Positions 7,171-14,283 of a DNA stretch of 28,106 nt are shown in pieces. Positions within the stretch are counted from its first letter, which is position 1. The number at the start of each line of letters is the position of its first letter. The position numbers and the translations under genes were made by a program. The notes under the pieces are model-generated. The model had not been told where the DNA came from and did no database searches. It saw only the letters and a list, made by a program, of their open reading frames with translations. Source of the stretch: Saccharothrix sp. ST-888 (GTDB lineage: Bacteria; Actinomycetota; Actinomycetes; Streptomycetales; Streptomycetaceae); NCBI RefSeq assembly GCF_000955975.1, contig NZ_JYJF01000100.1, forward strand, positions 1 to 28,106, in the 5' to 3' direction.

Positions 7171-7329
7171 GTCACACTGGACTAACGCCCGTCCGAGCCA
7201 CCGCCGTCCGGCGGCGTCCCGGCAGGGCAGGAGCACAGCGTTCCGGGGCGGCAGGCGCACCGGGGCGTCCGGCCCGCAGGTACCGGCACGGCCCTAGGCA
7301 GTCGGGGAGCAAGAGGAGGCTTCAGCCCG

Positions 7330-8700
7330 GTGACCCAGCACCCCGTACGGACGTCACGCCGTGCCCAGCTCGCGCTCACGCCCACACGTGGCCGCCTGCA
7401 GGCGCTGGTCGGCGGGCGCTCGCGCAGGCCCCGGCGGATAGCCATGCTGAGCGTCCACACCTCGCCGCTGCACCAGCCGGGCACCGGCGACGCCGGCGGG
7501 ATGAACGTCTACATCGTCGAGCTGGCCAAGCGGCTGGCCGACCTGGACATCGAAGTCGAGATCTTCACCAGGGCGATCCGCTCCGAGGACGCCCCCACGG
7601 TCCAGCTCGCGCCCGGAGTGCTGGTCCGCCACGTCACGGCCGGGCCGTACGAGGGGCTGGTCAAGGAGGACCTGCCGGCCCAGCTCTGCGCCTTCACCCA
7701 CGGCGTGCTGCGCACCGAGGCCGGGCACCGGCCGGGCCACTACGACCTGGTCCACTCGCACTACTGGCTCTCCGGCCAGGTCGGCTGGCTGGCCGCCGAA
7801 CGCTGGGGCGTGCCGCTGGTGCACACCATGCACACCATGGCCAAGGTCAAGAACGCCGCCCTCGCCGAGGGCGACATGCCGGAGCCGGCGGCGCGGGTGA
7901 TCGGCGAGACCCAGGTGGTCGAGGCCGCCGACCGCCTGATCGCCAACACGGCCGAGGAGGCCGACGAGCTCTCGCACCACTACGCCGCCCGCAAGGACCA
8001 GCTCGCCGTCGTCCACCCCGGCGTCAACCTGGACATCTTCCGGCCCGGCGACCGGGCCGCCGCCCGCGCCCGGCTCGGCCTCCCGCAGGACGCCACCGTC
8101 CTGCTCTTCGCCGGGCGGATCCAGCCCCTGAAGGCACCCGATGTGCTGCTCAAGGCCGTGGCGGTGCTGCTCGAACGCGAGCCGGGCCTGCGCGAGCGAC
8201 TGGTCGTCCCGGTCGTCGGCGGCCCCTCCGGGACGGGGCTGGCCAAGCCGGAGAGCCTGCACAAGCTCTCCGCCCAGCTCGGCATCTCGGACGTGGTCTG
8301 CTTCCACCCGCCGGTCGGCCAGTCCGAGCTGGCCGAGTGGTACCAGGCCGCGTCGGCGCTGGTGATGCCCTCCTACAGCGAGTCCTTCGGACTGGTCGCC
8401 CTGGAGGCCCAGGCCTGCGGCACTCCCGTCGTCGCGGCGGCGGTCGGCGGCCTCCCGGTCGCCGTCCAGGACGGCCGCACCGGGACGCTGGTGCACGGCC
8501 ACGACCCGTACGCCTGGGCCGACGCGCTGCTCCAGTACGCCACCCGCCCCGAGCTGGTCGACCGGCAGGGCGCGGCCGCGGCCCAGCACGCTTCGGGTTT
8601 CGGCTGGAGCACGGCCGCCGCCGCCACGGCGGACGTGTACGCGGGCGCGCTCGCCCGCCCGGCAGGCCGCCTCGGCCGCTCCCGGATCCGCCTGGGCTGA
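7330..8700 (+). CDS. mshA: D-inositol-3-phosphate glycosyltransferase (mycothiol synthesis)
   Basis: 456 residues, GT4 family. MshA transfers GlcNAc from UDP-GlcNAc to 1-L-myo-inositol-1-phosphate, the first step of mycothiol synthesis. The GT-B N-lobe opens with HTSPLHQPGTGDAGGMNVY (about residues 44-62) and contains VHSHYWLSGQVGW; the C-lobe has LLFAGRIQPLKAPDVLL and the nucleotide-sugar EX7E-type motif SYSESFGLVALEAQACGTP (about 347-365). The GTG at 7330 follows GAGGAGG at 7314-7320. About 35 Arg-rich residues precede the enzyme core, common in streptomycete MshA. A sigma-R promoter sits upstream. Downstream genes YbjN, transporter, gpmA and the phoR/phoP pair keep the order known around mycobacterial mshA, which supports the name. 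Confidence 0.95.
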   Translation: MTQHPVRTSRRAQLALTPTRGRLQALVGGRSRRPRRIAMLSVHTSPLHQPGTGDAGGMNVYIVELAKRLADLDIEVEIFTRAIRSEDAPTVQLAPGVLVRHVTAGPYEGLVKEDLPAQLCAFTHGVLRTEAGHRPGHYDLVHSHYWLSGQVGWLAAERWGVPLVHTMHTMAKVKNAALAEGDMPEPAARVIGETQVVEAADRLIANTAEEADELSHHYAARKDQLAVVHPGVNLDIFRPGDRAAARARLGLPQDATVLLFAGRIQPLKAPDVLLKAVAVLLEREPGLRERLVVPVVGGPSGTGLAKPESLHKLSAQLGISDVVCFHPPVGQSELAEWYQAASALVMPSYSESFGLVALEAQACGTPVVAAAVGGLPVAVQDGRTGTLVHGHDPYAWADALLQYATRPELVDRQGAAAAQHASGFGWSTAAAATADVYAGALARPAGRLGRSRIRLG

Positions 8701-8703
8701 CCC

Positions 8704-8756
8704 GCCCGACTGCCGTCGGGCAGTACCAGATGCCCCCGGGAGCACGCCTCCGGGGC
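8704..8756 (+). terminator. Tandem hairpins after mshA
   Basis: GCCCGAC (8704-8710) pairs with GTCGGGC (8715-8721) around TGCC; a second GC-rich hairpin with one bulge follows at about 8732-8756. Together they are a likely factor-independent terminator. Confidence 0.5.
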
Positions 8757-8908
8757 CCTCTGGGGCCGCGCGACGTGCCGTGCGGCTTCGTGCGGGGCCG
8801 ACCGGGCGGTTCCTCGCCCCGAGCGGTTGCCTGCCTGTCGTAGCCGGAGGGCCGTTCTTCGGGGCGCCCGGCTGCACCGGCGGCCTACCGCCGAGTAGCG
8901 TCTTCCCC

Positions 8909-9460
8909 ATGGCAATCCGCACGAAGGACGACGCCCTCGGGCTGCTCCGCGCCGCGCTGGACGAGACCGGGGTGGCCTGGGAGCCGGCCGCGACCGATCC
9001 GTACACCCTGGTCGCCTCGCTTCCGGGCACCCGGAAGCTGGCCACCACCTGCGCGCTGCGGGTCGGCGACCACACCCTCTCGGTGAACGCGTTCGTGATC
9101 CGCCGCCCCGACGAGAACCACGAGGCGGTCTACCGCTGGCTGCTGGAGCGCAACACCCGCCTGTACGGGGTCGCGTACGCCGTCGACCGGCTCGGCGACG
9201 TCTACCTCGCGGGCCGCCTCCCGCTGGAGGCGCTCACCCCGGACACGGTCGACCGGCTGCTCGGCACCGTGCTGGAGAACGCCGACGAGCCCTTCAACAC
9301 CCTGCTCGAACTCGGCTTCGCGTCCGCGATCCGTCGCGAGTGGGAGTGGCGTACCAAGCGCGGGGAGTCGACCCGCAACCTCGAAGCCTTCGCCGGCCTC
9401 GCCGGACCGGCCGCCTCCGAGCCGAGGCAGCAGGAGGCCGGCCGGCCGGCGGCCGGATAG
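8909..9460 (+). CDS. YbjN-domain protein (Rv0487-like)
   Basis: 183 residues, soluble. The YbjN/type III secretion chaperone-like fold is suggested by the AIRTKDDALGLLRAALDE start, the HTLSVNAFVIRRPDENHEAVYRW-type strand-helix region (read in two parts) near residues 62-85, and the RNTRLYGVAYAVDRLGDVYLAG segment near 89-108 followed by LDRLLGTVLE-like helices. YbjN proteins are linked to envelope and stress phenotypes in enterobacteria; a precise role in actinobacteria is not known. It sits where Rv0487 does next to mycobacterial mshA. No Shine-Dalgarno precedes the ATG; TAGCGT (8896-8901) ends seven nucleotides before it, so the mRNA is probably leaderless. It converges with the MFS gene. 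Confidence 0.85.
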   Translation: MAIRTKDDALGLLRAALDETGVAWEPAATDPYTLVASLPGTRKLATTCALRVGDHTLSVNAFVIRRPDENHEAVYRWLLERNTRLYGVAYAVDRLGDVYLAGRLPLEALTPDTVDRLLGTVLENADEPFNTLLELGFASAIRREWEWRTKRGESTRNLEAFAGLAGPAASEPRQQEAGRPAAG

Positions 9461-9476
9461 GCCCGGTCGCACCACC

Positions 9477-9529
9477 GCCCTGCACCGAGCGGCGGCGCCC
9501 GGGGCGGCGCTCGGTGCGGGGTGCAGGGC
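9477..9529. terminator. Bidirectional terminator between YbjN and MFS genes
   Basis: A long inverted repeat with outer GCCCTGCA / TGCAGGGC arms and inner CCGAGCGGCGGCGCC / GGCGCTCGG-type pairing, with small internal mismatches, occupies most of the 86-bp gap between convergent genes. Confidence 0.7.
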
Positions 9530-9546
9530 GCATGGCCGCCCGGTGC

Positions 9547-10875
9547 TCAGGACGGGGAGAGCGCTTCCCGATCCGCTGCGCCCGCAGGCGCGCCCGGGGT
9601 GTCCGGGGTGCCCGGGGCGGCAAGGGGTGCTGCGTCCGGCCGCGCCGCGCTGCTCCGCCCGAGCAGCAGGAACCCGATGCCCGCGGCCGTCCCGCAGACC
9701 GCGCAGGCGCCCCAGACCGCGCCGCCGCCCGCATGCTGGAGGAGGTAGCCGCCGACCGCCGGTCCGAGGAAGGAGGCCAGCGACCAGGAGAGGGAGTACA
9801 CGCCCTGGTAGCGGCCGCGGGCCGAGGCCGGTGAGAGCTCGGTGACCAGGCTCATCATGGTCGGCGCGCTGATGATCTCGCCGATCGTCCAGACGGCCAC
9901 GGTGATGGCGTAGAAGGCGGCCGAGGACCCGGCGAAGGCGGTCAGCCCGAAGCCCCAGCCGGTCAGCAGGGCGCCTGCGAGCAGCAGCGCGGTCCGGTTG
10001 CGGCCGCTGATCAGGCTGGTCAGCGGCAGTTGGAGCAGCACGATCAGCAGCCCGTTCAGGCCGATGACGAAGCCGTACTGGGTGGTGGAGATGCCCGCCT
10101 CGCCCATGCCCACCGCGAGCGTGGTGCTGCCCTGCTGGGCGACCAGCGCGAGCAGCAGGTTGATGCCGACCACGGCGATGAACCGGCCGTCCCGGAAGAC
10201 CGTCCCCAGGCCGATCCGCGCGGGGTCCGGTACTTCGGCCGCCGTGCCCGCTGCGGTGGTGCCCGGGGCGGTGGCCTCCGGCCGGGTCTCGGGAATCCTG
10301 ACGAAGACCACCACGGCGCAGAGCAGCGTGCTGACCGCGTCCAATAGGAAGAGGGTCAGGTAGCCGTGGCTCGCGATCAGCCCGGCGGCCGCCGCCGAGA
10401 CGCCGAAGCCGATGTTGATCGCCCAGTAGTTGAGCGAGAAGGCGCGGACCCGGTCCTTCGCCGGGACGATGTCGGCGATGATCGCCGAGACGGCCGGACG
10501 GGAGGCGTTGTTCGCCAGGCCGACCAGGAAGGCGACCACCGCGATGGCCACCTGGCCGTCGGTGAAGCCGAGCACCGCGGTGAAGACCGCGTTGGAGACC
10601 TGCGCGGCCAGCATGGTCGGCCGCCGCCCGATCCGGTCGGTGAGCACGCCCGCGCCGACCGCCGCGATGGCCGAGCCGAGCCCGAACAGCGCCGCCACCA
10701 GGCCCGCGTACGAGGCCGAGTAGCCGCGCTCCGCGGTCAGGTAGAGGGCCAGGAACGTGACCACGAAGCCGCCGAGCCGGTTCACCAGGGTCGAGGTCCA
10801 GAGCCACCAGAACTGTCGCGGCAGTCCGCCGACGGTCTCCGAGAAGGCGGTGCGTATACGGGCGGATTCGGGCAA
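9547..10875 (-). CDS. Major facilitator superfamily drug/metabolite exporter (DHA1-like)
   Basis: 442 residues with about 12 hydrophobic spans split by a Pro/Ala/Thr-rich loop near residues 195-222. The MFS motif A is GAGVLTDRIGRRPTML (about residues 74-89) between spans 2 and 3, and PAKDRVRAFSLNYWAINIGF resembles the DHA1 span-5 area. Such proteins export small molecules using the proton gradient; the substrate is unknown. No ATG or GTG fits: TTG at 10875 with CGGAG upstream starts a protein of typical length. The C-terminal 30 residues are Ala/Pro-rich and cytoplasmic. A hairpin lies in its leader (10899-10931). In mycobacteria a LysE-type exporter holds this position between the YbjN gene and gpm, so the slot is kept for an exporter although the family differs. 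Confidence 0.9.
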   Translation of the reverse strand: MPESARIRTAFSETVGGLPRQFWWLWTSTLVNRLGGFVVTFLALYLTAERGYSASYAGLVAALFGLGSAIAAVGAGVLTDRIGRRPTMLAAQVSNAVFTAVLGFTDGQVAIAVVAFLVGLANNASRPAVSAIIADIVPAKDRVRAFSLNYWAINIGFGVSAAAAGLIASHGYLTLFLLDAVSTLLCAVVVFVRIPETRPEATAPGTTAAGTAAEVPDPARIGLGTVFRDGRFIAVVGINLLLALVAQQGSTTLAVGMGEAGISTTQYGFVIGLNGLLIVLLQLPLTSLISGRNRTALLLAGALLTGWGFGLTAFAGSSAAFYAITVAVWTIGEIISAPTMMSLVTELSPASARGRYQGVYSLSWSLASFLGPAVGGYLLQHAGGGAVWGACAVCGTAAGIGFLLLGRSSAARPDAAPLAAPGTPDTPGAPAGAADREALSPS

Positions 10876-10898
10876 GGGAGGCTCCGAGGGCAGCAGGA

Positions 10899-10931
10899 GC
10901 CCGTCGGGCGGGCTGGGAGCTCCCGACGGGC
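10899..10931 (-). promoter_or_regulatory. Hairpin in the leader of the MFS exporter gene
   Basis: GCCCGTCGGG (10899-10908) and CCCGACGGGC (10922-10931) form a perfect 10-bp stem with a 13-nt loop, 24 bp upstream of the TTG start. There is no T tract. It could be a regulator-binding dyad or an mRNA structure that controls exporter expression. Confidence 0.45.
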
Positions 10932-11017
10932 ACGTAAGTGGTGAAATGCTTGATCACATGTTACCGAGGGACTTTCGGCCCGGCCAGCGGTTATTCGGCT
11001 CCATTAAGCTGTGGGCC

Positions 11018-11776
11018 ATGGCTGACACGACGTACCGACTCATCCTGCTCCGTCACGGCGAGAGCCAGTGGAACCAGAAGAACCTCTTCACCGGCTGGGT
11101 CGACGTCGACCTCAACGAGAAGGGCGAGAAGGAGGCCGCACGTGGCGGCGAACTGCTCGCTGCCGAGGGCCTCTTCCCCGATGTGGTGCACACCTCCCTG
11201 CTGCGCCGCGCGATCCGCACCTCGCAGATCGCCCTGGACAAGGCCGACCGCCACTGGATCCCGGTCAGCCGCAGCTGGCGTCTGAACGAGCGTCACTACG
11301 GTGCGCTCCAGGGCAAGGACAAGGCCCAGACCCTGGCCGAGTTCGGCGAGGAGCAGTTCCAGCTCTGGCGCCGCTCGTACGACGCCCCGCCGCCGGTGCT
11401 CGCCGACGACGCCGAGTACTCGCAGGCCGGTGACGCCCGCTACGCCGACATCCCGAGCGAGCTGCGCCCGCGCACCGAGTGTCTCAAGGACGTCGTCGAC
11501 CGCATGCTGCCGTACTGGTACGACGCGATCGTCCCGGACCTGGCCGCCGGCAAGACCGTGCTGGTCACCGCCCACGGCAACAGCCTGCGCGCGCTGGTCA
11601 AGCACCTCGACGGCATCTCCGACGAGGACATCGCCGGCCTGAACATCCCCACCGGCATCCCGCTGGTGTACGAGCTGGACGCCGACTTCAAGCCGCTCGC
11701 CAAGGGCGGCCGCTACCTGGACGCCGAGGCCGCCGCGGCTGCCATCGAGGCCGTGAAGAACCAGGGCAAGAAGTAG
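11018..11776 (+). CDS. gpmA: 2,3-bisphosphoglycerate-dependent phosphoglycerate mutase
   Basis: 252 residues. It interconverts 3- and 2-phosphoglycerate in glycolysis and gluconeogenesis through a phosphohistidine. The catalytic LLRHGESQWN motif gives His13, LFTGWVDVDLNEKG follows, RRAIRTSQIAL and LNERHYGALQG are the substrate-binding stretches (Glu of NERHYG is the proton donor), and VTAHGNSLRAL gives the second His186. The length is typical for the dPGM family. A TAAGCT hexamer (11005-11010) ends seven nucleotides before the ATG and no Shine-Dalgarno is present, so it is probably leaderless. A strong hairpin follows. gpm keeps the same place beside the phosphate-response kinase gene in mycobacteria (gpm1-senX3-regX3). 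Confidence 0.96.
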   Translation: MADTTYRLILLRHGESQWNQKNLFTGWVDVDLNEKGEKEAARGGELLAAEGLFPDVVHTSLLRRAIRTSQIALDKADRHWIPVSRSWRLNERHYGALQGKDKAQTLAEFGEEQFQLWRRSYDAPPPVLADDAEYSQAGDARYADIPSELRPRTECLKDVVDRMLPYWYDAIVPDLAAGKTVLVTAHGNSLRALVKHLDGISDEDIAGLNIPTGIPLVYELDADFKPLAKGGRYLDAEAAAAAIEAVKNQGKK

Positions 11777-11800
11777 CAGCAGCCGCACCACCCGCTCAAC

Positions 11801-11845
11801 ACCGAGCCCTCCGCCCGCGGTTCCCCGCGCGGCGGAGGGCTCGGT
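11801..11845 (+). terminator. Terminator after gpmA
   Basis: ACCGAGCCCTCCGCC and GGCGGAGGGCTCGGT pair over 15 bp with a further GC-rich inner stem, 25 bp after the gpmA stop codon. Confidence 0.8.
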
Positions 11846-11979
11846 TGCGTAAGGGCCGGTCCGGGGGATCGGGGCTTTCGGGGCGGGCGCCGCGCACGGC
11901 CCGGCGGTGCGGTTGCGCCAAGGCTGCCCGAGCGTCCGCGAGTTGCCGGCTGCTGCGACAACTCCGTTGGCGCCCAAGG

Positions 11980-11993
11980 TGGTTCAGACCATT
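11980..11993. promoter_or_regulatory. DasR-type operator (dre) at the LPMO promoter
   Basis: TGGTTCAGACCATT resembles the DasR site (core TGGTCTAGACCA) and the chitinase-promoter repeat TGGTCCAGACCT of Streptomyces. It overlaps the first two bases of the -35 hexamer at 11992, the right place for a repressor. The same 14 bases occur on the minus strand upstream of msiK (27761-27778). DasR is the GntR-family repressor of chitin and aminosugar genes, released by glucosamine-6-phosphate. Confidence 0.65.
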
Positions 11994-12020
11994 GACGGCC
12001 GCAGGCGGCGCTCCTAGCGT
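11992..12020 (+). promoter_or_regulatory. Vegetative promoter of the LPMO gene
   Basis: TTGACG (11992-11997), a 17-nt spacer and TAGCGT (12015-12020) form the best consensus promoter in the window. Transcription from about 12027 gives a leader of some 137 nt before the ATG at 12164, in which I see no further element. Confidence 0.7.
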
Positions 12021-12163
12021 AAGTGCCGGAACTGGCGCGGGCACGCCATGATCCGTTCCCGGATCCTGCCCCCACGCAGGCGGCTCGTGCCTTTCGTGTA
12101 CTCCATCCACCCCCCCCACACCCTGCTTCGGCATGCCCGGAAGCCGGGTCAGGAAGGAGCACC

Positions 12164-12751
12164 ATGCGCAAGCGCCATGCCCTGGTCGCGGCAGCTGCGG
12201 CGGCGGCCGTCCCGGTCGCTCTCGCGGTACCGGCCCGGTCGCACGGATACATCTCGACCCCGCCGAGCCGGGCCGCCATGTGCGCCGCCGGGACCGTGAC
12301 CGACTGCGGTGAGATCCAGTGGGAGCCGCAGAGCGTCGAAGGTCCCAAGGGCTTCCCGGCGAAGGGTCCCGCCGACGGCACCCTCTGCTCGGGCGGGAAC
12401 ACCAGATTCGCCGAACTCGACGACCCGCGCGGCGGCGCCTGGCCCACCACCGGGGTGACGGCCGGGCAACGGCTCACCTTCACCTGGACGTTCACCGCCC
12501 GGCACGCGACGACCTCGTTCCGGTACTTCCTCACCAAGCCCGGCTACGACGCCTCCCGGCCGCTGACCCGCAGCAGCCTGGACACCACGCCCTTCCTCAC
12601 CGTCCCCTACGGCGGCGCCCAGCCGCCGAGCACGCTCAGCCACACCGCGACCCTCCCGTCCGGGCGGACCGGCCACCAGGTGGTGCTCGCGGTCTGGGAC
12701 ATCGCCGACACCGGCAACGCCTTCTACTCCTGCACCGACGTCGCCTTCTGA
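12164..12751 (+). CDS. Secreted AA10 lytic polysaccharide monooxygenase (chitin/cellulose)
   Basis: 195 residues. Copper enzymes of family AA10 cut crystalline chitin or cellulose by oxidation. A signal peptide (basic MRKRH, then an Ala/Val-rich core) ends in PARS before HGYISTPPSR, so the mature protein starts with His27, as the copper histidine brace requires; His114 in TFTARHATTSF is the second ligand and the Phe of GNAFYSC fits the axial position. Four Cys (AAMC, TDC, LCSGG, YSC) suggest two disulfides. It is a single domain without a carbohydrate-binding module. GGAAGGAG precedes the ATG. A DasR-type operator and strong promoter lie upstream, favouring a chitin-related role. It converges with a Cys-rich small gene. 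Confidence 0.93.
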   Translation: MRKRHALVAAAAAAAVPVALAVPARSHGYISTPPSRAAMCAAGTVTDCGEIQWEPQSVEGPKGFPAKGPADGTLCSGGNTRFAELDDPRGGAWPTTGVTAGQRLTFTWTFTARHATTSFRYFLTKPGYDASRPLTRSSLDTTPFLTVPYGGAQPPSTLSHTATLPSGRTGHQVVLAVWDIADTGNAFYSCTDVAF

Positions 12752-12821
12752 AGCCCCGGGCGTCCTGAGGAGCCGGCTTCCCGAGGGCCCTGGAGTCCGC
12801 CGGGGCCCGCGCGAAAAGCCG

Positions 12822-12858
12822 GACCGGGTGTCCCGCCGATACGGCGGGACACCCGGTC
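12822..12858. terminator. Bidirectional terminator between LPMO and Cys-rich genes
   Basis: GACCGGGTGTCCCGCC (12822-12837) pairs perfectly with its complement at 12843-12858 around GATAC. It sits between convergent stop codons at 12751 and 12878; GAAAA at 12812-12816 would be a U tract for minus-strand transcripts. Confidence 0.85.
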
Positions 12859-12877
12859 GCGGACGAGGGGCGGATGC

Positions 12878-13057
12878 TCAGTGGCCGCCGCAGCAGCCGC
12901 CGCTGGCGCCGCCGCACTGGCACGGCGCTCCGGACTGGCAGCCGCAGCCGCAGCCGGGCCCGCAGCCGCAACCGGCGGCGAGGATCGGCAGCAGGGCCGG
13001 TGCCGGCGGTTCGACGACGCTCGGCGGGGGAGTGGTCGGGGTGGGGGTTGCCTTCAT
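12878..13057 (-). CDS. 59-residue Cys-rich protein (metal-binding or modified-peptide precursor candidate)
   Basis: Small protein with two halves: residues 1-28 are Pro/Thr/Ala-rich (MKATPTPTTPPPS, ending LLPILAAG), and 29-59 hold nine Cys at 30, 32, 36, 38, 40, 46, 48, 55 and 56 in C-G-C, C-x-C and C-C arrangements, ending in GGH. The ATG at 13057 is preceded by GAGGAGG at ideal spacing, which makes it a real gene; an in-frame start ten codons earlier lacks this. The Cys spacing is like metallothioneins, but precursors of cyclised peptides can look alike, and no modifying enzyme is nearby. It converges with the copper-dependent LPMO gene and has an 18-bp palindrome in its leader. I do not recognise a named family. 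Confidence 0.75.
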   Translation of the reverse strand: MKATPTPTTPPPSVVEPPAPALLPILAAGCGCGPGCGCGCQSGAPCQCGGASGGCCGGH

Positions 13058-13080
13058 CGCGCTGGGCCCTCCTCGGGACG

Positions 13081-13098
13081 GGCACACGTCGGTGTGCC
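13081..13098. promoter_or_regulatory. 18-bp palindrome upstream of the Cys-rich gene
   Basis: GGCACAC and GTGTGCC flank GTCG in perfect symmetry, 24 bp upstream of the ATG on the minus strand. A weak promoter, TTGACG (13136-13131) with 17 nt to TTCACT (13113-13108), would place it just after the transcription start, suiting an operator or a 5' hairpin. Confidence 0.45.
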
Positions 13099-13307
13099 TA
13101 CTCCACGAGTGAAGCCCTCCCGTGACGGGGCGTCAACGGGCGCGCGGAGGTGGCCGTACGGCGTCCCGTGCGCCCCCTAGCCGCACCGGGCAGCGCCCGG
13201 GGCGCGGGGCACGTGATCAGCACGGCGACGCCGCACGGTCCGGCGCGCCGCACGACCGATCGGCCGCGCGACCGCTCCCACCCCTGCGGCGTCGCCCCGG
13301 GGCCTGC

Positions 13308-13988
13308 CTACTCGGCCGGGACCGCCTCGTTCGCGGCGACGAACTCGCTCGCGTGCTCGCCCGTCACCAGGAACACCACGCGCTTGGCCACCGACACCGC
13401 GTGGTCGGCGAACCGCTCGTAGTAGCGGCCGACCAGGGTCACGTCGACCGCGGTCTCGATGCCGTGCTGCCAGCGGTCGTCCAGCAGGTGCGAGAAGAGC
13501 TCGCGGTGCAGCGCGTCGATCGCGTCGTCGTCCTGCTCCAGCTCCAGCGCCTTGTCCACGTCCTTGGTGGAGATGACCTGACCGGCCTTGGCGACCAGGC
13601 GCTGTGCGAGCTGCCCCATCTCCAGCACGATCGGGTGCAGGTCATTGGGGACGGCCGTGGCGGGGTAGCGCAGGCGGGCCACCTTGGCGACGTGCCGGGC
13701 GAGGTCGCCGCAGCGCTCCAGGTCGGCGCTCATCCGCAGGCTGGTGACGACGATCCGCAGGTCGGTGGCGACCGGCTGCTGGCGGGCCAGCAGGTCGATG
13801 GCCCGGCTCTCCAGGTCGTGGTGGAGCTCGTTGATCTTCTCGTCGGCGGCGATGACACTCTCGGCCAGCGCCAGGTCGGCGTCGAGCAGCGCGGTGGTGG
13901 CCCGGCCCATGGCCGAACCGACCAGCCGCGCCATCTCGACCAGTCCGTCGCTGATCGAGTCGAGTTCCTCGTGGTACGCGTCGCGCAT
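13308..13988 (-). CDS. phoU: Phosphate transport/signalling regulator PhoU
   Basis: 226 residues, all helical, with two PhoU repeats. The first has MRDAYHEELDSISDGLVEMARLVGSAMGRA-type helices (read in parts) and a metal-site-like EKINELHHDLE; the second has DLERCGDLARHVAKVA and later YYERFADHAVSVAKRV, the E/DxxxD motifs that bind metal clusters in PhoU. PhoU links the Pst transporter with the sensor kinase and dampens the phosphate response. The ATG at 13988 has GAGGGAGAG upstream; an in-frame ATG at 14219 would cross the promoter region. It diverges from phoR-phoP over 295 bp with a PHO box between. In S. coelicolor phoU is activated by PhoP, which fits this layout. Confidence 0.95.
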   Translation of the reverse strand: MRDAYHEELDSISDGLVEMARLVGSAMGRATTALLDADLALAESVIAADEKINELHHDLESRAIDLLARQQPVATDLRIVVTSLRMSADLERCGDLARHVAKVARLRYPATAVPNDLHPIVLEMGQLAQRLVAKAGQVISTKDVDKALELEQDDDAIDALHRELFSHLLDDRWQHGIETAVDVTLVGRYYERFADHAVSVAKRVVFLVTGEHASEFVAANEAVPAE

Positions 13989-14177
13989 GCTCTCTCCCTC
14001 AGTAGCTGTGTCGGTGGCGGTGCCGACCGGTCGTCCCGTCATTCCGTACGACCACGCCCGCGAACGGGTGTACGGCGGCCGGGAGGGCCGCTGCTGGTGG
14101 CGCGAATCGTACGCGCGCCACCGCCCGCACGGGCTGCGCCACCCAGACTGGGCCGTCCGGGCGACGGCGCACGGCCG

Positions 14178-14210
14178 CCGCAGTGAACCAGTAGCAACCT
14201 GAAGGTGAAT
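14178..14210 (-). promoter_or_regulatory. PHO box: three 11-bp PhoP direct repeats
   Basis: Read on the minus strand, three abutting 11-mers are ATTCACCTTCA (14210-14200), GGTTGCTACTG (14199-14189) and GTTCACTGCGG (14188-14178). The PhoP repeat consensus is close to GTTCACC followed by a variable tail; the outer units fit well and the middle one weakly, the usual pattern. It lies 74 bp before phoR and 190 bp before phoU, so it can serve both promoters. Confidence 0.75.
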
Positions 14211-14271
14211 TCTCGGCAACGTAAGGCCGATCCCTTGATCGCAGGCCGGGGGGTGGTCTTCACCTAGCGCT

Positions 14272-14277
14272 TAGGCT
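14272..14277 (+). promoter_or_regulatory. -10 element of phoR-phoP (leaderless)
   Basis: TAGGCT ends six nucleotides before the phoR ATG (14284). No good -35 is present at 16-18 nt, typical of an activator-dependent promoter. No Shine-Dalgarno precedes the ATG. Confidence 0.5.
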
Positions 14278-14283
14278 GACCGT

